Shown: piece after piece, positions 50,801 to 63,664 of the stretch
Position numbering within the stretch: position 1 is the first letter of the stretch
Layout of the letters: each line of letters opens with the position of its first letter
DNA from: Monilinia fructicola
Lineage: Eukaryota; Ascomycota; Leotiomycetes; Helotiales; Sclerotiniaceae
DNA: 64,000 bases
Direction of reading: 5' to 3'
Assembly (NCBI GenBank): GCA_008692225.1
Contig: VICG01000014.1
Location: forward strand, 372,001 to 436,000
Made by a program: the position numbers and the translations under genes
The notes under the pieces: model-generated
Databases searched by the model: none
What the model was told of the DNA's origin: nothing
What the model saw: only the letters and a program-made list of their open reading frames with translations

Positions 50801-53441
50801 CAGGAACCGGTACTGTACAACATTTTCGCTTGTGTCATGTCGGTACTAGCCCAGCGAATATTAACACCAATGCTTTCTCGTGGTCTAGAATCGGATAAAA
50901 GCTTGATTTGGATTAGCTAGTTTCAACCTTAAGGAGTTGATGACATACAGTAGTGATGGTAGAAGAATAATTAAGAAAAGGCAGAATATCGTGCCGCGAT
51001 GAATTATCCGAGACCGCTAACACGTGCCTCATGACGGTAAGTTACAAGGTCAATTTCTGCCGTCAATTATATACTTTCTGATGACACGAGGATATCGTAT
51101 AAGGGTTCAATGCTTAACAGAGAGTTAAGGGTCTTAATGGAGTGTAATCAGCTAATCTTGATTACTTACAATAGCTTAAACGGAATTAGCTACCGGAACA
51201 CGAGGTTCAGGAAAGTTATTTCATACCGCCTTTACAGAACTGTACTCCGTACTCCGTATTCTTCATTATTCTGCCAGTTCGAATTAATCCCTGCGAGCCA
51301 AGGCGGTAAAATATAACTTGCCCCTTTGACACCTTGGCACGTTCTAGATGATTTAGCATAGTACGTATTACTAGTAATAGAGGAACTAGTGGGCGAATTC
51401 TCTCACTGAACTGCAGGAGCCGTCTCAAATAGGAACCACTGTAATGTCATTCGAAACGGTTTTAATCTTACCAAAGAGGAAAGAATCTAGAAATGAAGAA
51501 CTCTACTAGAACTAATCGGGGAGCTCGCTCCCACTCTTCAGGTACATTCGCCCCACAGAAACCATACATTCAACAACTCGGTCAGACAGTAGTACTGTCA
51601 CAGACTCACAGTACACTGAGTACTCAGTACAGAGTATGAAAAACCGCTACTGTATTACGTGCTACGGTACAAAAACGAAGATCATTTCCCTGCAAGTCAA
51701 CTATCCTGAAGACCTCATCCCTTCAACGAGAACTTCTTCATCTTTGCCTACCATTATTGAAGAAGGGAATATCCTGGGTTATGAAATTTGATACTTTTCC
51801 ATCATACGAGCTCGGACATGATGCGATATAGGTAGTTGGGTCCTGCATTTCTAGATTGTCAAGTTTCTCCTCCTATCAGCGCATCCCTTCACTTAAGCGC
51901 TTGATCTTAATATGAGAATTAAGTTTGATAAGAGGAAAAGGAACCCCGGGTAAAAAAGGAGAAGAGTTATAAGCCTTTAGGTCAAGCATTTTAGATGGTG
52001 AGCAACAACACCAAACAATATATCTACAGATCAAGCCTTCTTCAAACGAAAAATTAAGAAATGATCTTAAGCTTGTTCTTGTTAGTTTAAGGCTGTACTC
52101 TCACAATGGCGTCTATAGGAGCAAAACCTGGTAGATTAGTACAAAATATTCCAGCAGCTAGCTAGGTTCTACCCTTATGCACCGGCGTTAATGCATGCAA
52201 ATTGCATGACATTCCATATTTTACAATGCTACTAGTTTGTTGAAAATTGAGTACGGCAACAAATCGATGTATATCCTCATCGTCCATATATCATTTTTAA
52301 TGGAGAGCTTCTGGCGAACCTTCATATTCCTGGATGCAACCTCTCAAAGAATCTCGAAATGAATGCGAAACCATTTCCACAGTATTAGTAACCATTCGAA
52401 CGATTCTAAATTTTCTCATGCGCGTTTGTCTCTCAATTAAAGAGAAGGTAAGACGTGATGTGTTGAGATAGAGCGCGGGGATTTAATGACTCGGGTTTCT
52501 GAAGAAACTTTATTTCCCATTTCAAAGTCTACTTGTAGTTTCAGAATGCCTTCCGCATTTTTCGGCCCAATCCGCAGAAACCGGCACGCGGGAATGTTTA
52601 ACCTTCAACTACCGAGTCAACAGATTTCGCTTATAATCCGGCAGATGATTTTAGTGAAAAGTATACCGTTTTCGTACCGCGCCGGCGGAAACGCTAAAAA
52701 TCCGGGGACTAAATGAAGCTTTTTAACTATCACCAATTAGTACACCATGCTGAATGGCAGAATCGACATCATTGGCGGAATCATTATTTGATCTAAAGTT
52801 TTCCTCAATCAGATGATTAGGCTTGAGTAGCTCACGCTTTATTCGCACGAATGCGGTTACACAAAAGGTAAATAGATTATATCAACTTGAGTAACGGTGT
52901 TCACCCGACCTTTCGCTAGAATTTCTATGTGATATTACTGTAGCGTTGATTGCTGGCTTTCCTGTATAGTCCATACCGACTGTACCTTCTAACTTCGCTT
53001 ACATAGTAGAACTAACCTTATTGAATTCTAAATCTTAAAACGGTGTATGTACACAGTTTGAATCCTTAAATGTAAGGGTATTATATTCCAATCAAGGAGA
53101 ACCAAAGATGTCCTCAGGACTATCAGATCCCCCCTGAATACTTTGATTTTAGTATTGTATTGCTACAACATTAGTATCTGAGAGAATCTTACGCCCACGG
53201 ATACGTACATTTCGCCGCTCTTAATTCGTCGATATAATGCTTGGAGTGCGGTTCCAAATGGCTGGAATGGGTTCGTTTGAGCTTGGTAAGAGCAATTGAT
53301 TTTTTATGATGTCTATCGGTGTGGAAGTGATTTTTAGTACGTTTTAGGCCATTTTATCGATGCCCATATTAAATGTTGGCCAGAGGTGGACGCAACAAAT
53401 CGCGATTGATAAGTATTGAGTCCATTACTAAGCTGGTATCG

Positions 53442-53501
53442 CCGGAGAGGGTAACGCATCTCTTCAATCGCTCAAAGCTCTTCTCACTTCCAATGGCGGG
53501 G
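53442..53501. promoter_or_regulatory. Two CreA/Mig1-type motifs upstream of the polygalacturonase
   Basis: CCGGAG (53442-53447) and GCGGGG (53496-53501) both fit SYGGRG, the CreA binding word, 410-470 bases before the polygalacturonase start. Glucose repression of pectinases by CreA is well known. Whether these sites are used is inferred. Confidence 0.3.
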
Positions 53502-53794
53502 CCATTTGTTCCACCATAGGAGATAGTTTAGACCCTAAATCTATCTAGTATGCCTTTGGCATGAGCTATCTTATTTCTAGCGCATCCTAACGCAGGAACT
53601 AATCTAGTATTCAAATTGGTGAAAGTGTATAAGCGAAATGGTGATGCAAGGGGTAGACTCTTTGCCGCTAGTAAGAACCCTGCGATCCGTTACCTGGTGA
53701 TCGTCTTTTGGCTAGTCTCTCGATACTCAGCGATGTTCACCACTCGACGTCGGCGAATACGATGTCTCTTCTAGATCTCGAATCTCAAGTTTTC

Positions 53795-53802
53795 TTATAA
53801 GT
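53795..53802 (+). promoter_or_regulatory. TATA-like box of the polygalacturonase
   Basis: CTTATAAG lies 107 bases before the start codon and is followed by a CT-rich leader (TCATCTCATCTCCTCTCATC-like), a common pattern for strongly expressed fungal genes. Confidence 0.45.
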
Positions 53803-53908
53803 AGGAGAGGTATTCCCATTCATCAAGTGCTTCATCACACACTCAAACACTCATCTCATCTCCTCTCATCTCTACCTAGACAGCTTCTGCTCTCATACCT
53901 CGATCAAA

Positions 53909-55180
53909 ATGGTTCAATTGTCAACTCTCGTTACCCTCTTGGGCAGCTCTGCCCTTGTGGCTGCCGCTCCAGGCTCCGTAAGAATACCTACTACCATCAA
54001 ACATTCATTAAGACGAGTATTAACAGTCAATTCTCTTAGGCTTTGGATGCTCGCGCTAGTTGCACATTCACCAGTGCTGCCACTGCTAAGGCCCAAAAGG
54101 CCAGCTGCTCCACCATTGTTCTCAACGGCATTACTGTTCCAGCTGGTACCACCCTTGACTTGACTGGCCTTACTGCCGGTACTAAAGTCATCTTCGAGGG
54201 ACACACAACGTGAGTCTTCTTCTACTACCATATGTAAAACAATTCTCACAGAAACAATAGTTTCGGATACTCTGAGTGGGCTGGACCTCTCGTTTCCATC
54301 TCTGGAAAGGATATTACCGTTACTGGAGCATCTGGTAACTCTATCGACGGTGGTGGAGCAAAGTACTGGGACGGCTACGGATCCAACGGTAAAGGCAAGG
54401 TTAAGCCTAAGTTCTTTGCCGCCCATAAGTTGACTGGATCTTCGAGCATCACTGGCTTGAACTTCCTCAACTCCCCAGTTCAATGTATCTCCATCAGTCA
54501 ATCTGTTGGTTTGTCCCTTTACAACATCAACATTGATAACTCTGCTGGAGACGCCGGCAACCTTGGTCACAACACCGATGCTTTTGATATCAACTTGAGT
54601 TCAAACATCTACATCTCGGGTGCTAACGTCAAGAACCAAGACGATTGCGTTGCCGTTAACTCTGGAACTGTAAGTCTTCTCTCTATTCTCGGGCATCCGC
54701 GATCTTTCTAATCCATAGTAGAACATCACTTTCACTGGTGGACGCTGCTCCGGAGGCCACGGTCTCTCCGTCGGCTCAGTCGGTGGCCGTTCTGGTACCG
54801 GTGCCAACATCGTCAAGGATGTTAAATTCTTATCTTCTACTGTCTCCAACTCTGCCAACGGTATCCGTGTTAAGACTGTCAGCGGCACCACCGGCTCCGT
54901 TAGCGGTGTTACCTACCAAGATATTACTTTGAGTGGTATCACTAAGTACGGTGTTGTTATTCAACAAGATTACCTTAATGGTAGCCCAACTGGCATACCA
55001 ACTACCGGAGTTCCAATCACTGGCTTGACCCTCAACAACGTTCACGGTACCGTCTCTGGTGGTCAAAACGTTTACATTCTGTGCGCAGCTTGCTCTGGCT
55101 GGACATGGAACAAGGTTTCTGTCACCGGAGGAAAGGTCAAGAAGACCTGCGCTGGTATCCCATCCGGAGCTTCCTGCTAA
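53909..55180 (+). CDS. Secreted endopolygalacturonase (GH28)
   Basis: The enzyme cuts alpha-1,4 bonds inside plant pectin (homogalacturonan) and is a known tissue-maceration factor of necrotrophic fungi. Exons are 53909-53977, 54040-54209, 54261-54669 and 54722-55180, 368 residues in phase. Residues 1-20 are a signal peptide ([18 protein letters not shown]), and ALDAR is a likely propeptide end. The GH28 motifs are all present: GHNTDAFDI (catalytic Asp), [13 protein letters not shown] (two Asp), [12 protein letters not shown] (His) and NGIRVKT, where the usual RIK is RVK. Cysteines at both ends match the family. The right-handed beta-helix is visible as repeated short Val/Ile-rich turns such as [19 protein letters not shown]. 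It looks like the PG1-type endo enzymes of Botrytis and Sclerotinia. The last acceptor must be the second TAG, as the first leaves a stop. No broken frame is seen. Confidence 0.93.
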
Positions 55181-58100
55181 GCAATCCATTCGGAGCTTTC
55201 AGCTAAGCAATGAGGCCGATTTTGGTCAAGTGGTTGGGGGGATCGGGTATTAATGAGGCTACCCGAGGAAAAAAGAAAGGAGCTGTAGAGAATCGGGTGG
55301 GGTGGAGGCAATCTGAATTTTTTCTTATATTCTTTTCCTGTAAATAGCTCAGGAGCTTTAAGGATAGAAGAGCCAGTATTAGTTTATTATGTACCTAATA
55401 ATTGTATTTTCTGTTCACTCATCCCAAGTCGGTCTCACTATACTGAGTTCAAAGCTGGTTGACTAGATGGCAAATCTGAATCATATAACTATTAATCTTC
55501 AGCTTGTACGTAGTACCATCTTGTGTAAATATATCGTGATATTAGAAACTTTGAGTATGCTGAAGATCATTCCCGATAAAGTAACAACGAAGATGGATCT
55601 TAAATATTCTTTCTTGAGATCTTTCCCTTGACATACTAATCAAAGGCTGCTTACATTTCCTATCTTCTGTATCTTAACCGTTGTAAGCTAGCCTAGCTTT
55701 TCCATCATATCCTTCTCTCTACACTTTCATCGTATTTCACAATAACATTTGTCTTTCGCAGATAGCCTACACGAGTTACTTCCCACACATCTTTTCCTAC
55801 TGCCGATACGTTGCCATTAGCGTATTCATACGCAATGCTGTTAATTTCTATTCCCCCAAATCTAAACTAGAACCCTAAGCACAAAGAAACGAAAAGAGAT
55901 TTTGGTCGAGTAAACTTGACAGTCCAACGTGAACCTTTTGAAAAGTTTTGTTTTGATAGAAAATCCACCTCTTCTTCAGCTAATTTTGACGCAATTGTAC
56001 TTTCCAGGCTCCTAAAGATCTTCCCTCTTGAGACTCAACCGAGTCTTTTAAAATGCGTAGCCTTTTGAAAATTGCCGGTAAGGGGCTAGCAGTTCCAGGT
56101 CATATAAAAAGGAATATACTGATTCTATCAGTTGAATGAATGAGCTCTCTCATCTTTGGAAAGGCGCATTGATTATGATATGGAGCTCAGCTACCGAGCC
56201 AATTGTTTCCACAGGAAAGGAATATTGTGTATCATAGTACTTTAATAAATCATGGGAGCGATCTCTGTGCGTTCTCGCCTGGAGTAAGGGGAGATGCAAC
56301 CCCTCTTCTCCAATAAGATAAGCTTAAGTGTGATCCCCATCAAGCGCAAATCTAATAGCAATTAATTTTGTGTTAGACACTACAATACGCAAAAAATATC
56401 AAATGATCGTCTTCAAAACTCTGAAGTAACAGTTTTCACCCCTTCAACCGACATCCGACCAGAAACCACAAACTCAGGATTTTTGAATCGTAATAATGAA
56501 ACCTCAAGATTGTATACTGAACATTTGGATATGCAACACTTAAATGAATAGTACCATTGTTCAAGATCTAGAAATCTTCAATCTTGGAAACTAGCCAAGT
56601 ATCCAACAACGGTTAAAAAACGCCATCACGAAAGCACCCTCACTAGGTATGCCTCAGAAACGCATGCATATCAGAAAATATACGGAGAACAAGCCCATTT
56701 CAATTCCAGTATATATGGGTCGTATTTTCTCATCGAGCGTTTTACAAACAGCAGAAGAAGCTGTTTCATAATGATTAGCCAGACCGTAAGTAGTTGACAA
56801 AGGGGATGCTACCCCCTGTTCAATGCGCCATCTTTCGCTTATCTCTATCACGACGACCGCAAAATAAATAATAAATATACCCCGAAACGGAAACAAACTC
56901 ACGACCAACACCACCAAGCTCCTCCTCTACTTTCCTCTACTTGAAACACATTTCCTCTCTGGATTCTGGAATACTGAAATCCAATTTCCGCACTCATCGC
57001 AATCTCGACTGTGAGTCTCCCCAATCGCCTACAAACAATTCGATGCCAACGCATGTATTACCAACCGAATGCAATCACCCGTTGGTGGAAAGTTGCCGGA
57101 TCACATCATGCAGACGAAACGAGGAGGATCTTACGGGCCGTGCCGCAAAGATGCATACTGTGTATGGATATCCATGGAGCGTCTTTCAAACACCGAGCAG
57201 CGAGGTACACGATTCTGGAGCGTAGAGTATCCTCGCTTGACTCACAAAGTATATGGTATCCAGGTTCCTCCCTGTCTCCATCATGATGACATCTCATCCA
57301 GTCTCGGCAAGGCTTTCGACAAGTAATCATAAAATAGCTGCATACGTATTGTTGCACCACATTTACCTTGCAACACTTACTGCTGTCACCCTAGTAAGAG
57401 GTACCAGTATTTTCCCCACATAGGTTGAGCTTCTTCCCAACTGTATGTACTCTGATAATCAAATGTCGGGCAGCTGTCGGGATAGGTAGAAAAGTTGGTT
57501 ATTAGGTTATGGCTTTTGCTACTATGTTATGCTGAAGGCGCTGGGCTATCAGTTATACAGGCATCGCGATGATCTAGGTTCCTCTGGATTTGGAATAGTT
57601 CCACACGTTGAAGGGAGGCTGGCAAATCACAACTGACCGTACAAAACATATTGAAGTCAAAATTTCTGCATTGGGTCTACTGCAAGAAGAATGTGGAACT
57701 ACTATCAAGATGCGCATCTAAGAAACACAATTAAGCTGGATACCCTTAATTCTTCGACAGAATTCAGGGAACTTGCCTAAGCTGACTTCTCATATAGTCG
57801 GGTGAGGATCCTGCAATACTCAAGGGCTACGAGCGAATCTCCACATCAAGGAAAGTTCATGTGAAGCAGCCTCTTGGTATGAAGATTGAATTTAAAACCA
57901 TCCAATGGTGAATCATCTAGAAAGAATTTGGCTAGGATGGAATGAAACGAGGGGTAATGTGACGCTTTGTGTACGCGAATTCATTTTTGAAGCTGATTAA
58001 AACAGCTCGTAGCTTCTCCAGCTGATACCAATTCACTGAACTTATAATTAATATTGCTCAATAGTATTTACTTCAGTTGAAAGGCTCTAGGTCCTCACAG

Positions 58101-61100
58101 AGATATAAGTATAATTGAGTTCTCAATCAAACCGGTGGGCCAGGAAGTGTCTGCTCGCGAGAAGGAACTTCTAGATCTCTTGGTGAAATTGTTGCGAAGA
58201 ACGACTTAAAATATTGGAATTTCTTCAGCATATCTAGGACGTATGTTGGATTATCCTCTCATCAAGATGTCTCGCTCCTCCTTCAGATGATTACTTCAGA
58301 TGATTACTTGATATTTGACAGCACTTATCAGATAGTGATGGCGACTAGATACCAAAAGTGTGCCAAGGTGACCCACGAGACGATCAAGAGACTAGCGGAA
58401 TCCTACGACCAAATATGATCCGAGCCAACGTTCTCAAAAGTGAGAATTGTGGCAAACGTCCCGCCTGGAACCATTGAAATGGCTTTGACCAAAATCGATA
58501 CAGCTCATATTACGCCCATCATGTGCCTTGAATAAGGAAACCCTGATGATCAATCCCTACTCTGCGCTCAATGATGGATAGTTCTATCCATGATGCCGCC
58601 GGTTATTGATTAGTACGTTGTAATTAGACGAAGAGTGTTGATTACAGCGCCTCAACTTCTGGCAATAACCGAGCATATAAGTTCTCCCCCCATAATTTAG
58701 AGCAGAGAACACTTCTGCCAAAGCCGGAAATGAAGAGCTTTTCTCGTCAATCTTCCCCTGGAACTTTGTACCGCGGTGCCACTTGAGCGTGTGTGCCGCT
58801 GGTAAGTTGTACCTACGAGGCAACACTTATGATGGATGATACTTGGAATTTTTCATCACCACCAGAGCGAACAAGTGTCGTTTGGGAGTTTCTTATGTTA
58901 TTTAGGTGAAACACAAGCTCATGAAAATAAAGCTTGATCATTTTGACGGGGAAAATAGACTCCAAAGATGTATAAGAAAAGCTTCTACACTTGCAGCAAT
59001 GAAACTTCTATGCTTAACAATTATAACTCCTGACTATCGAGACTTGCAGAGGTATACGTATATATCTAGAGGTAGGAGAAAGTTCAAGCGTGGCGATCAA
59101 TGCAAACATCACGATGAGCGCGAAGTTGGAATCGGAAGATGAATAATCATCATTCTCGCCGGATTTGCCGGAAATCAAGTATCAACTCCCTTGCACCGAT
59201 GACAAAAGTGATGTTCTCAGGTGGTCTATCATTCAGTCGTAGATGCAATTGAGGAAACCCAGATTTCTGGTGTAGTTTTTGTCTTTCGAGATTGATGATG
59301 TGAATCTTCCAAGGTTAATAAAACCTCATGACACCTCCCCTGTGGACGGACCAAGGATTTGCTTTCAAGTGTACCACATGGGCAGACTGTGGTATTCCCT
59401 TCAAAGGCTCTCACTTGCTAGATGTAGAATCATTCGAGCATCCCATCTATTGATCCACTCCAATCATCTTGGAGTGCAACCTCAAAGCCCCCTTTGTTCG
59501 AGCACCACCGCCGAGTTTGCCCAAGGCCATAGTATCCCCAAACTCGCAATTTCATCTCCATCCAAGTTTTCATTCCTGACTCTGCATTTCAAGCAACGCA
59601 TCGCTCAATCGTGATCCATGACCATGAGATTGAAGCATGCACGAACGGCACTCTTTAGAGTCTGATAGTGAACGTCGCGTTTCGTGGCAGAATTACTCTT
59701 TTTGCTAGGTTGCAGTATTATGTTTTGGCGAGGAGGACAGGGAAGTTTTGACAAACAATGGGAAAACCGACAGCGGAAATAAATATATGTTAGTGGCAGA
59801 AATAAGTATCAGACAAGATTTCCACACCTCACAGATCCCAGCCCCGTCAAATCTTCCTAGAGTTACCATCCTCCACACTCTACCTTACACGCCCATATCT
59901 CAAGACTAAAAGACACATGAAGCATGATCTTCTCGTCAGCAGTTACCAGAAGTCACCTCTTTTTCCGATCCTCCGATCTTTGATCCCTCAATAAACTTCT
60001 TGTCTAGATCTTCCAATTCACAATCCGCGAAGCTTATCACGATTTCCGACTTCGAATTCACTCCCACGCTAAATCTAGTCAACAGCCCCAACCCGCATCC
60101 AAGTATAAGACGTTCGGGAGCGAGCCCGCCTCTTCGCGACTCTAATGATCATCAATAATCCAGCTCGAGAAAACCAGGCGCCGGTCCGTGATGGCCTTGT
60201 CGTTGAATTCGATCGTCGTGTTCTCAAGATAGAGTCTCGAAGTGCAGAACGCCATCTCACATGTGCGGCCGTGGAAGAGAATCCCGAAGTTTACCTTCAT
60301 CTGTCACATGGTGACTATTTTGGCAACAGAGACGTGTGAGCTATGGGTAACGGTACCCGCAGTGCGTGCAGTGTCTGGCCATCATTCGCAGTGCAAGAAT
60401 TCGACGCTGCTATAACCTTGAGTTTACATATGAATGCTAACGATGCGGGTGATAGACGACGATAGTCAAAACCCTCGGTTGATATCTCTCATCCACGTAG
60501 AAGGTTGAGCGCGCATCTTGGGCATTCTTCCAAAGCATCGACGAAAGTCTTGGAGTTTAGTCGTGTTCATTTGAAGCTGGCCGTGGGGACAACATATCAG
60601 TCAAACTAAATCTTTTATCTGTGAGGAATCGATGAACATGCCGGTATCGAGAAATGCTTCGACGTCAGGAGAGCTTGTAGATTCCCCTTTTGAAACGAAT
60701 CGCCAATACGCCATGAGCAAATCATCCGGGATTGAAGTATGATAAATGATAAATGATAAATGAGAAAGAAACGAAGAGAATAACCATATCAATTAAATCA
60801 TCAGGATCTACAATCCCGCACTTCGACGGGATTTCCCCAGCTCCAGCGCGTTCTATATGGAGGGAAGGAAGACATTGGGGGTTGGGTTGGAGAGATCGTT
60901 TGGTGTGGAGGAGGGAGTGTGGAGTGGAGTATTGATTGCGTGGGTTTATTGAGATCTGGAGGTGGGATGGAATGGAATAGAGAGGAGTGGAATGGAGAGA
61001 TGTCTTGATGTGTATGTGTATGTATATATATGTGTGTGTATGTATATATATGTGTATGTATATATGTATGTATATTGAAGAAGTTTATGAGTTGAGGATT

Positions 61101-61289
61101 ATGCTCGGCGGTATAAGGTTATGAGCCAATAAGCGAGGAATCGCTATTCGTAATTCTACCATCGCCCATCTATCTGATGGGTTTATGCAACAACACTGTG
61201 TATGCGAATAGAAAACCTCAGCAATAACTAGGTAACAAATCGTCAACAGCCCTTCTCCATTCCACATATATGTTTCCCTTTCGTAGGTC
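55181..61289. other. Six-kilobase gene-poor region
   Basis: No gene is supported. At 56941-57326 all three plus-strand frames stay open for 85-94 codons, and a minus frame also does. None shows a motif, but the local lack of stops is unusual. Around 58090-58210 a plus-strand frame reads DISIIEFSIKPVGQEVSARE and KELLDLLVKLLRRTT before a stop; it looks like a worn coding fragment with no partner exon. A minus frame at 56654-56917 and a plus frame at 60145-60339 are featureless. Near 60730-60760 a GATAAAT unit repeats three times. The region may contain decayed genes. Confidence 0.5.
61010..61075. repeat. TG/TA microsatellite
   Basis: An array of mixed TGTATG and TATATATG units runs for about 65 bases. 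Confidence 0.9.
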
Positions 61290-63216
61290 CTAACTCCTAA
61301 CGCCCAGCACACACAATCTCCCTCCAACGCCTCCACCTCCCCCTAAATTCTCACCCAAGGCATCCCCGGCGTCGTCCCCCGCCCACCCAAAACATAAGCT
61401 AAGCTTCAATCCTAAGATTCGACACTCCAAAAATCTGATATCCTCGCACGCCATCTGACAAATATCCTGTACCGATCGTCCCAATAATTCCTTCCACGCA
61501 TTCTCGCTCCAGACCAATTTTCCCGCGGCGATACAGCCCGTTTCGTCGATGAGTGTGCCGATGATCTTTGGGTTTAGGGAGAGGGTAAGAGGTTTTGAAC
61601 AGTGAGGACAGGGGATGTAGGGGGTGTTGTTGTAGATTGGAATACCGCAGCTTGAGAAGGTTAAGTGGAATGAAATTATCCAGAGGGACGGTAGAGGGGG
61701 GATGGAAGAGAACTCACCATTCAGCACACATTAGCATATTCCTTCTCCAATTCCTCACCAGCGCCATCTCAAGAAAAACCACACTAACCCACCCGGTGAA
61801 AACTTCCCTCGCTTCATTTCTGACCCACTCATCCACATCTCTGAGGCGAAAAAGCGCAGTCCTAGGACCATAAATCGCCTCTTCAACCTCTTCCTTTCCC
61901 CAAATATGATCCGGAAACACAACAGCCACGCTCTCCTTCCTCATCAACCCCCCTGCCCATCTCTTCAACCAATGTGCATCGGGAAAATCTGGCTCCACAT
62001 CTACCATTGTATATCTTCCAAAGTTCAAGACGCCTTTCCCACCATAATCCAATCTATGCAACGGATTGGACAGAAGGAGAATCGTTTTACCCGGTTGCCA
62101 TTCCTTCACACTCTCGATCAAATCACTCCAGCACTTCATCTTTACCTCGCCTGTATGATCAAAAAGTATGACTTCAACCAGAACCGATTCTCCTCCATCT
62201 TTCTTGATAATTTTCTTTCTCGCTCCAATACTCTTGACACAGACCAATAGCTTGACACCTATGACTCCATCATGCCCTCCCCGCAGATAAGCTTCTATCG
62301 TCATTAATCCGGCTAATGGTTCGCCTTTGGTATAGCCAAGTGGAATGCGGCAGATATCTGAAGCACCAGAATGAGTATGAATCATGATATGATCACTTGT
62401 ATTTCTCCCCGGAAAAAGGTTCGCGCAGACGAGTATACCAGTTGTAGAAGCACCGTCAGCCTTGGAAGCGTCGGAAATAAAGGCGGTCCAGATGGAAAGG
62501 AGTTGACCAAGTTTGAGGGGATAAGATTGATGACCAAAGTACAGTTTTACCTGTAGATGAGGATTAAAGTTGGTATAAACCCAAAAGATGATGCAAAGCA
62601 AGGAAAAACCACTCACCAGAACCACTCCTCCCTCCCCCCTAACCCCAACATAATGCCATCCCCTCGCCCTGGGCTGTTTCGCACTCCTACCCAGAACCGT
62701 AGCAAAATTTACCACTCTCCCCACAAACGTAACTGCTTTTGGACCTAGAAGATTGAAATATCAGCCGATTCCACTTAATTTCCAATCTTTCTCCCATCCC
62801 CATCTACAAAAAAACCACCAAAAAAACCCGCATACCAACACTCAACTCCCCCACCTCCACCCCTTCATATTCCCTCTCGGGATTCCATTTCTTCGCCAAA
62901 GGATCCATGGCCTCATTCAATTCTTCTTCCTATATGATCAACGACGAAATATTAGTCGATTGTTGATCCCATCCATCTCTCCACCCATCAACCCCCCTCC
63001 CCCAAAACCCACCGTAAAACCATCTCCATCTCCATCTTCACTTCCCATTCCACCTCCACCTCCATCTCCATCTCTCGAAAATCCATCATCTCCTTTACTC
63101 AGAGAACGCGAATTGAATATTGCATGCGAAGTTTCTTTTTCTCTTAGAGGTGATGAAGAGTTTGGGTGAACTTCTTTCTGGAAGAAGGATTGGATTGATG
63201 GATATGAGGCCGGCAT
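61290..63216 (-). CDS. RPA1-like OB-fold and zinc-ribbon protein with a PIP-like N-terminus
   Basis: Five exons are read: 63216-63013, 62929-62836, 62744-62617, 62550-61718 and 61650-61290. They join in phase to 539 residues with no broken frame. Residues 1-15, MPASYPSIQSFFQKEV, end in IxxFF like a PCNA-interacting box, though the usual Gln four places before is Tyr. A Gly/Asp-rich linker follows. KAVTFVGRVVNFATVLGRS to IWTAFISD reads as an OB-fold. A second barrel contains LVCVKSIGARKK and VEVILFDHTGEVKMKCWSDL. The third part has MCAEC-C, then CPHCSKPLTL and LIDETGCIAAGKL. This CxxC...CxxC inside an OB-fold is the layout of RPA1 domain C, also seen in MEIOB and SHLD2. Single-stranded DNA binding in repair or meiosis is inferred. 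I do not know a characterised fungal member. The C-terminal end is Gly-rich and may be spliced differently. Confidence 0.7.
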
Positions 63217-63664
63217 TTTTAATCAAGTGTAAGATATGTTCGATAAAATATATCAACCCTTCATTCATCGGATATCAAAGAAAAAATGAATGCCGGCAAA
63301 TTTAATGCGTAAAGTTGAGCGAACTTGTTTGGATGATAATCAATCGCAAAGGTAAAACGCGCTAACCATCACCATTTCTTCCTCACTCCTTCCTCGTTCA
63401 AAATCACAAAATCACAAAATAAACACTAGGAAAATTACAACTTACATGAATTGAAAATACAAGCAATTTCACAAAATCAGATCAACAGTCAATCTTCTAA
63501 CCTTAATATTCTTGAATTCTTAGGTATAACTATTCTAGGTAAAGAGTGAATGCATGGTACTTATCACCATGAGGTAGACAAGAACAGGAAAAAGTAATTC
63601 GAGAATCCATCCAAACTTAATCCACCGTCAAAACCCAACCTTCCACAATATCCGAAGTGATAAT
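63217..63664. other. Intergenic spacer
   Basis: About 450 bases lie between the inositol synthase stop and the OB-fold gene start. They hold a CAAAATCA tandem repeat at about 63404-63420 and no gene. Confidence 0.6.

Larger units (their letters stand above)
44831..53908. other. Nine-kilobase gene-poor region
   Basis: No gene could be supported over 9 kb. The best minus-strand frame, 45392-45688, reads LKRLVPLTPRNIDIQGEE near its start and then turns low-complexity (Pro/Ser). It is preceded by a good CTAAC...CGCAG acceptor, but the upstream exon cannot be joined in phase, so it stays a weak candidate. A minus-strand frame at about 46200-46420 is a second weak candidate. A 12-base G run occurs at about 45950-45961. 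Further right there are only short frames, TACGGAGTA-type words (50195, 51240) and mildly AT-rich sequence. No tRNA, transposase or tandem array is visible. The region may hold old decayed elements or regulatory DNA. Confidence 0.55.
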
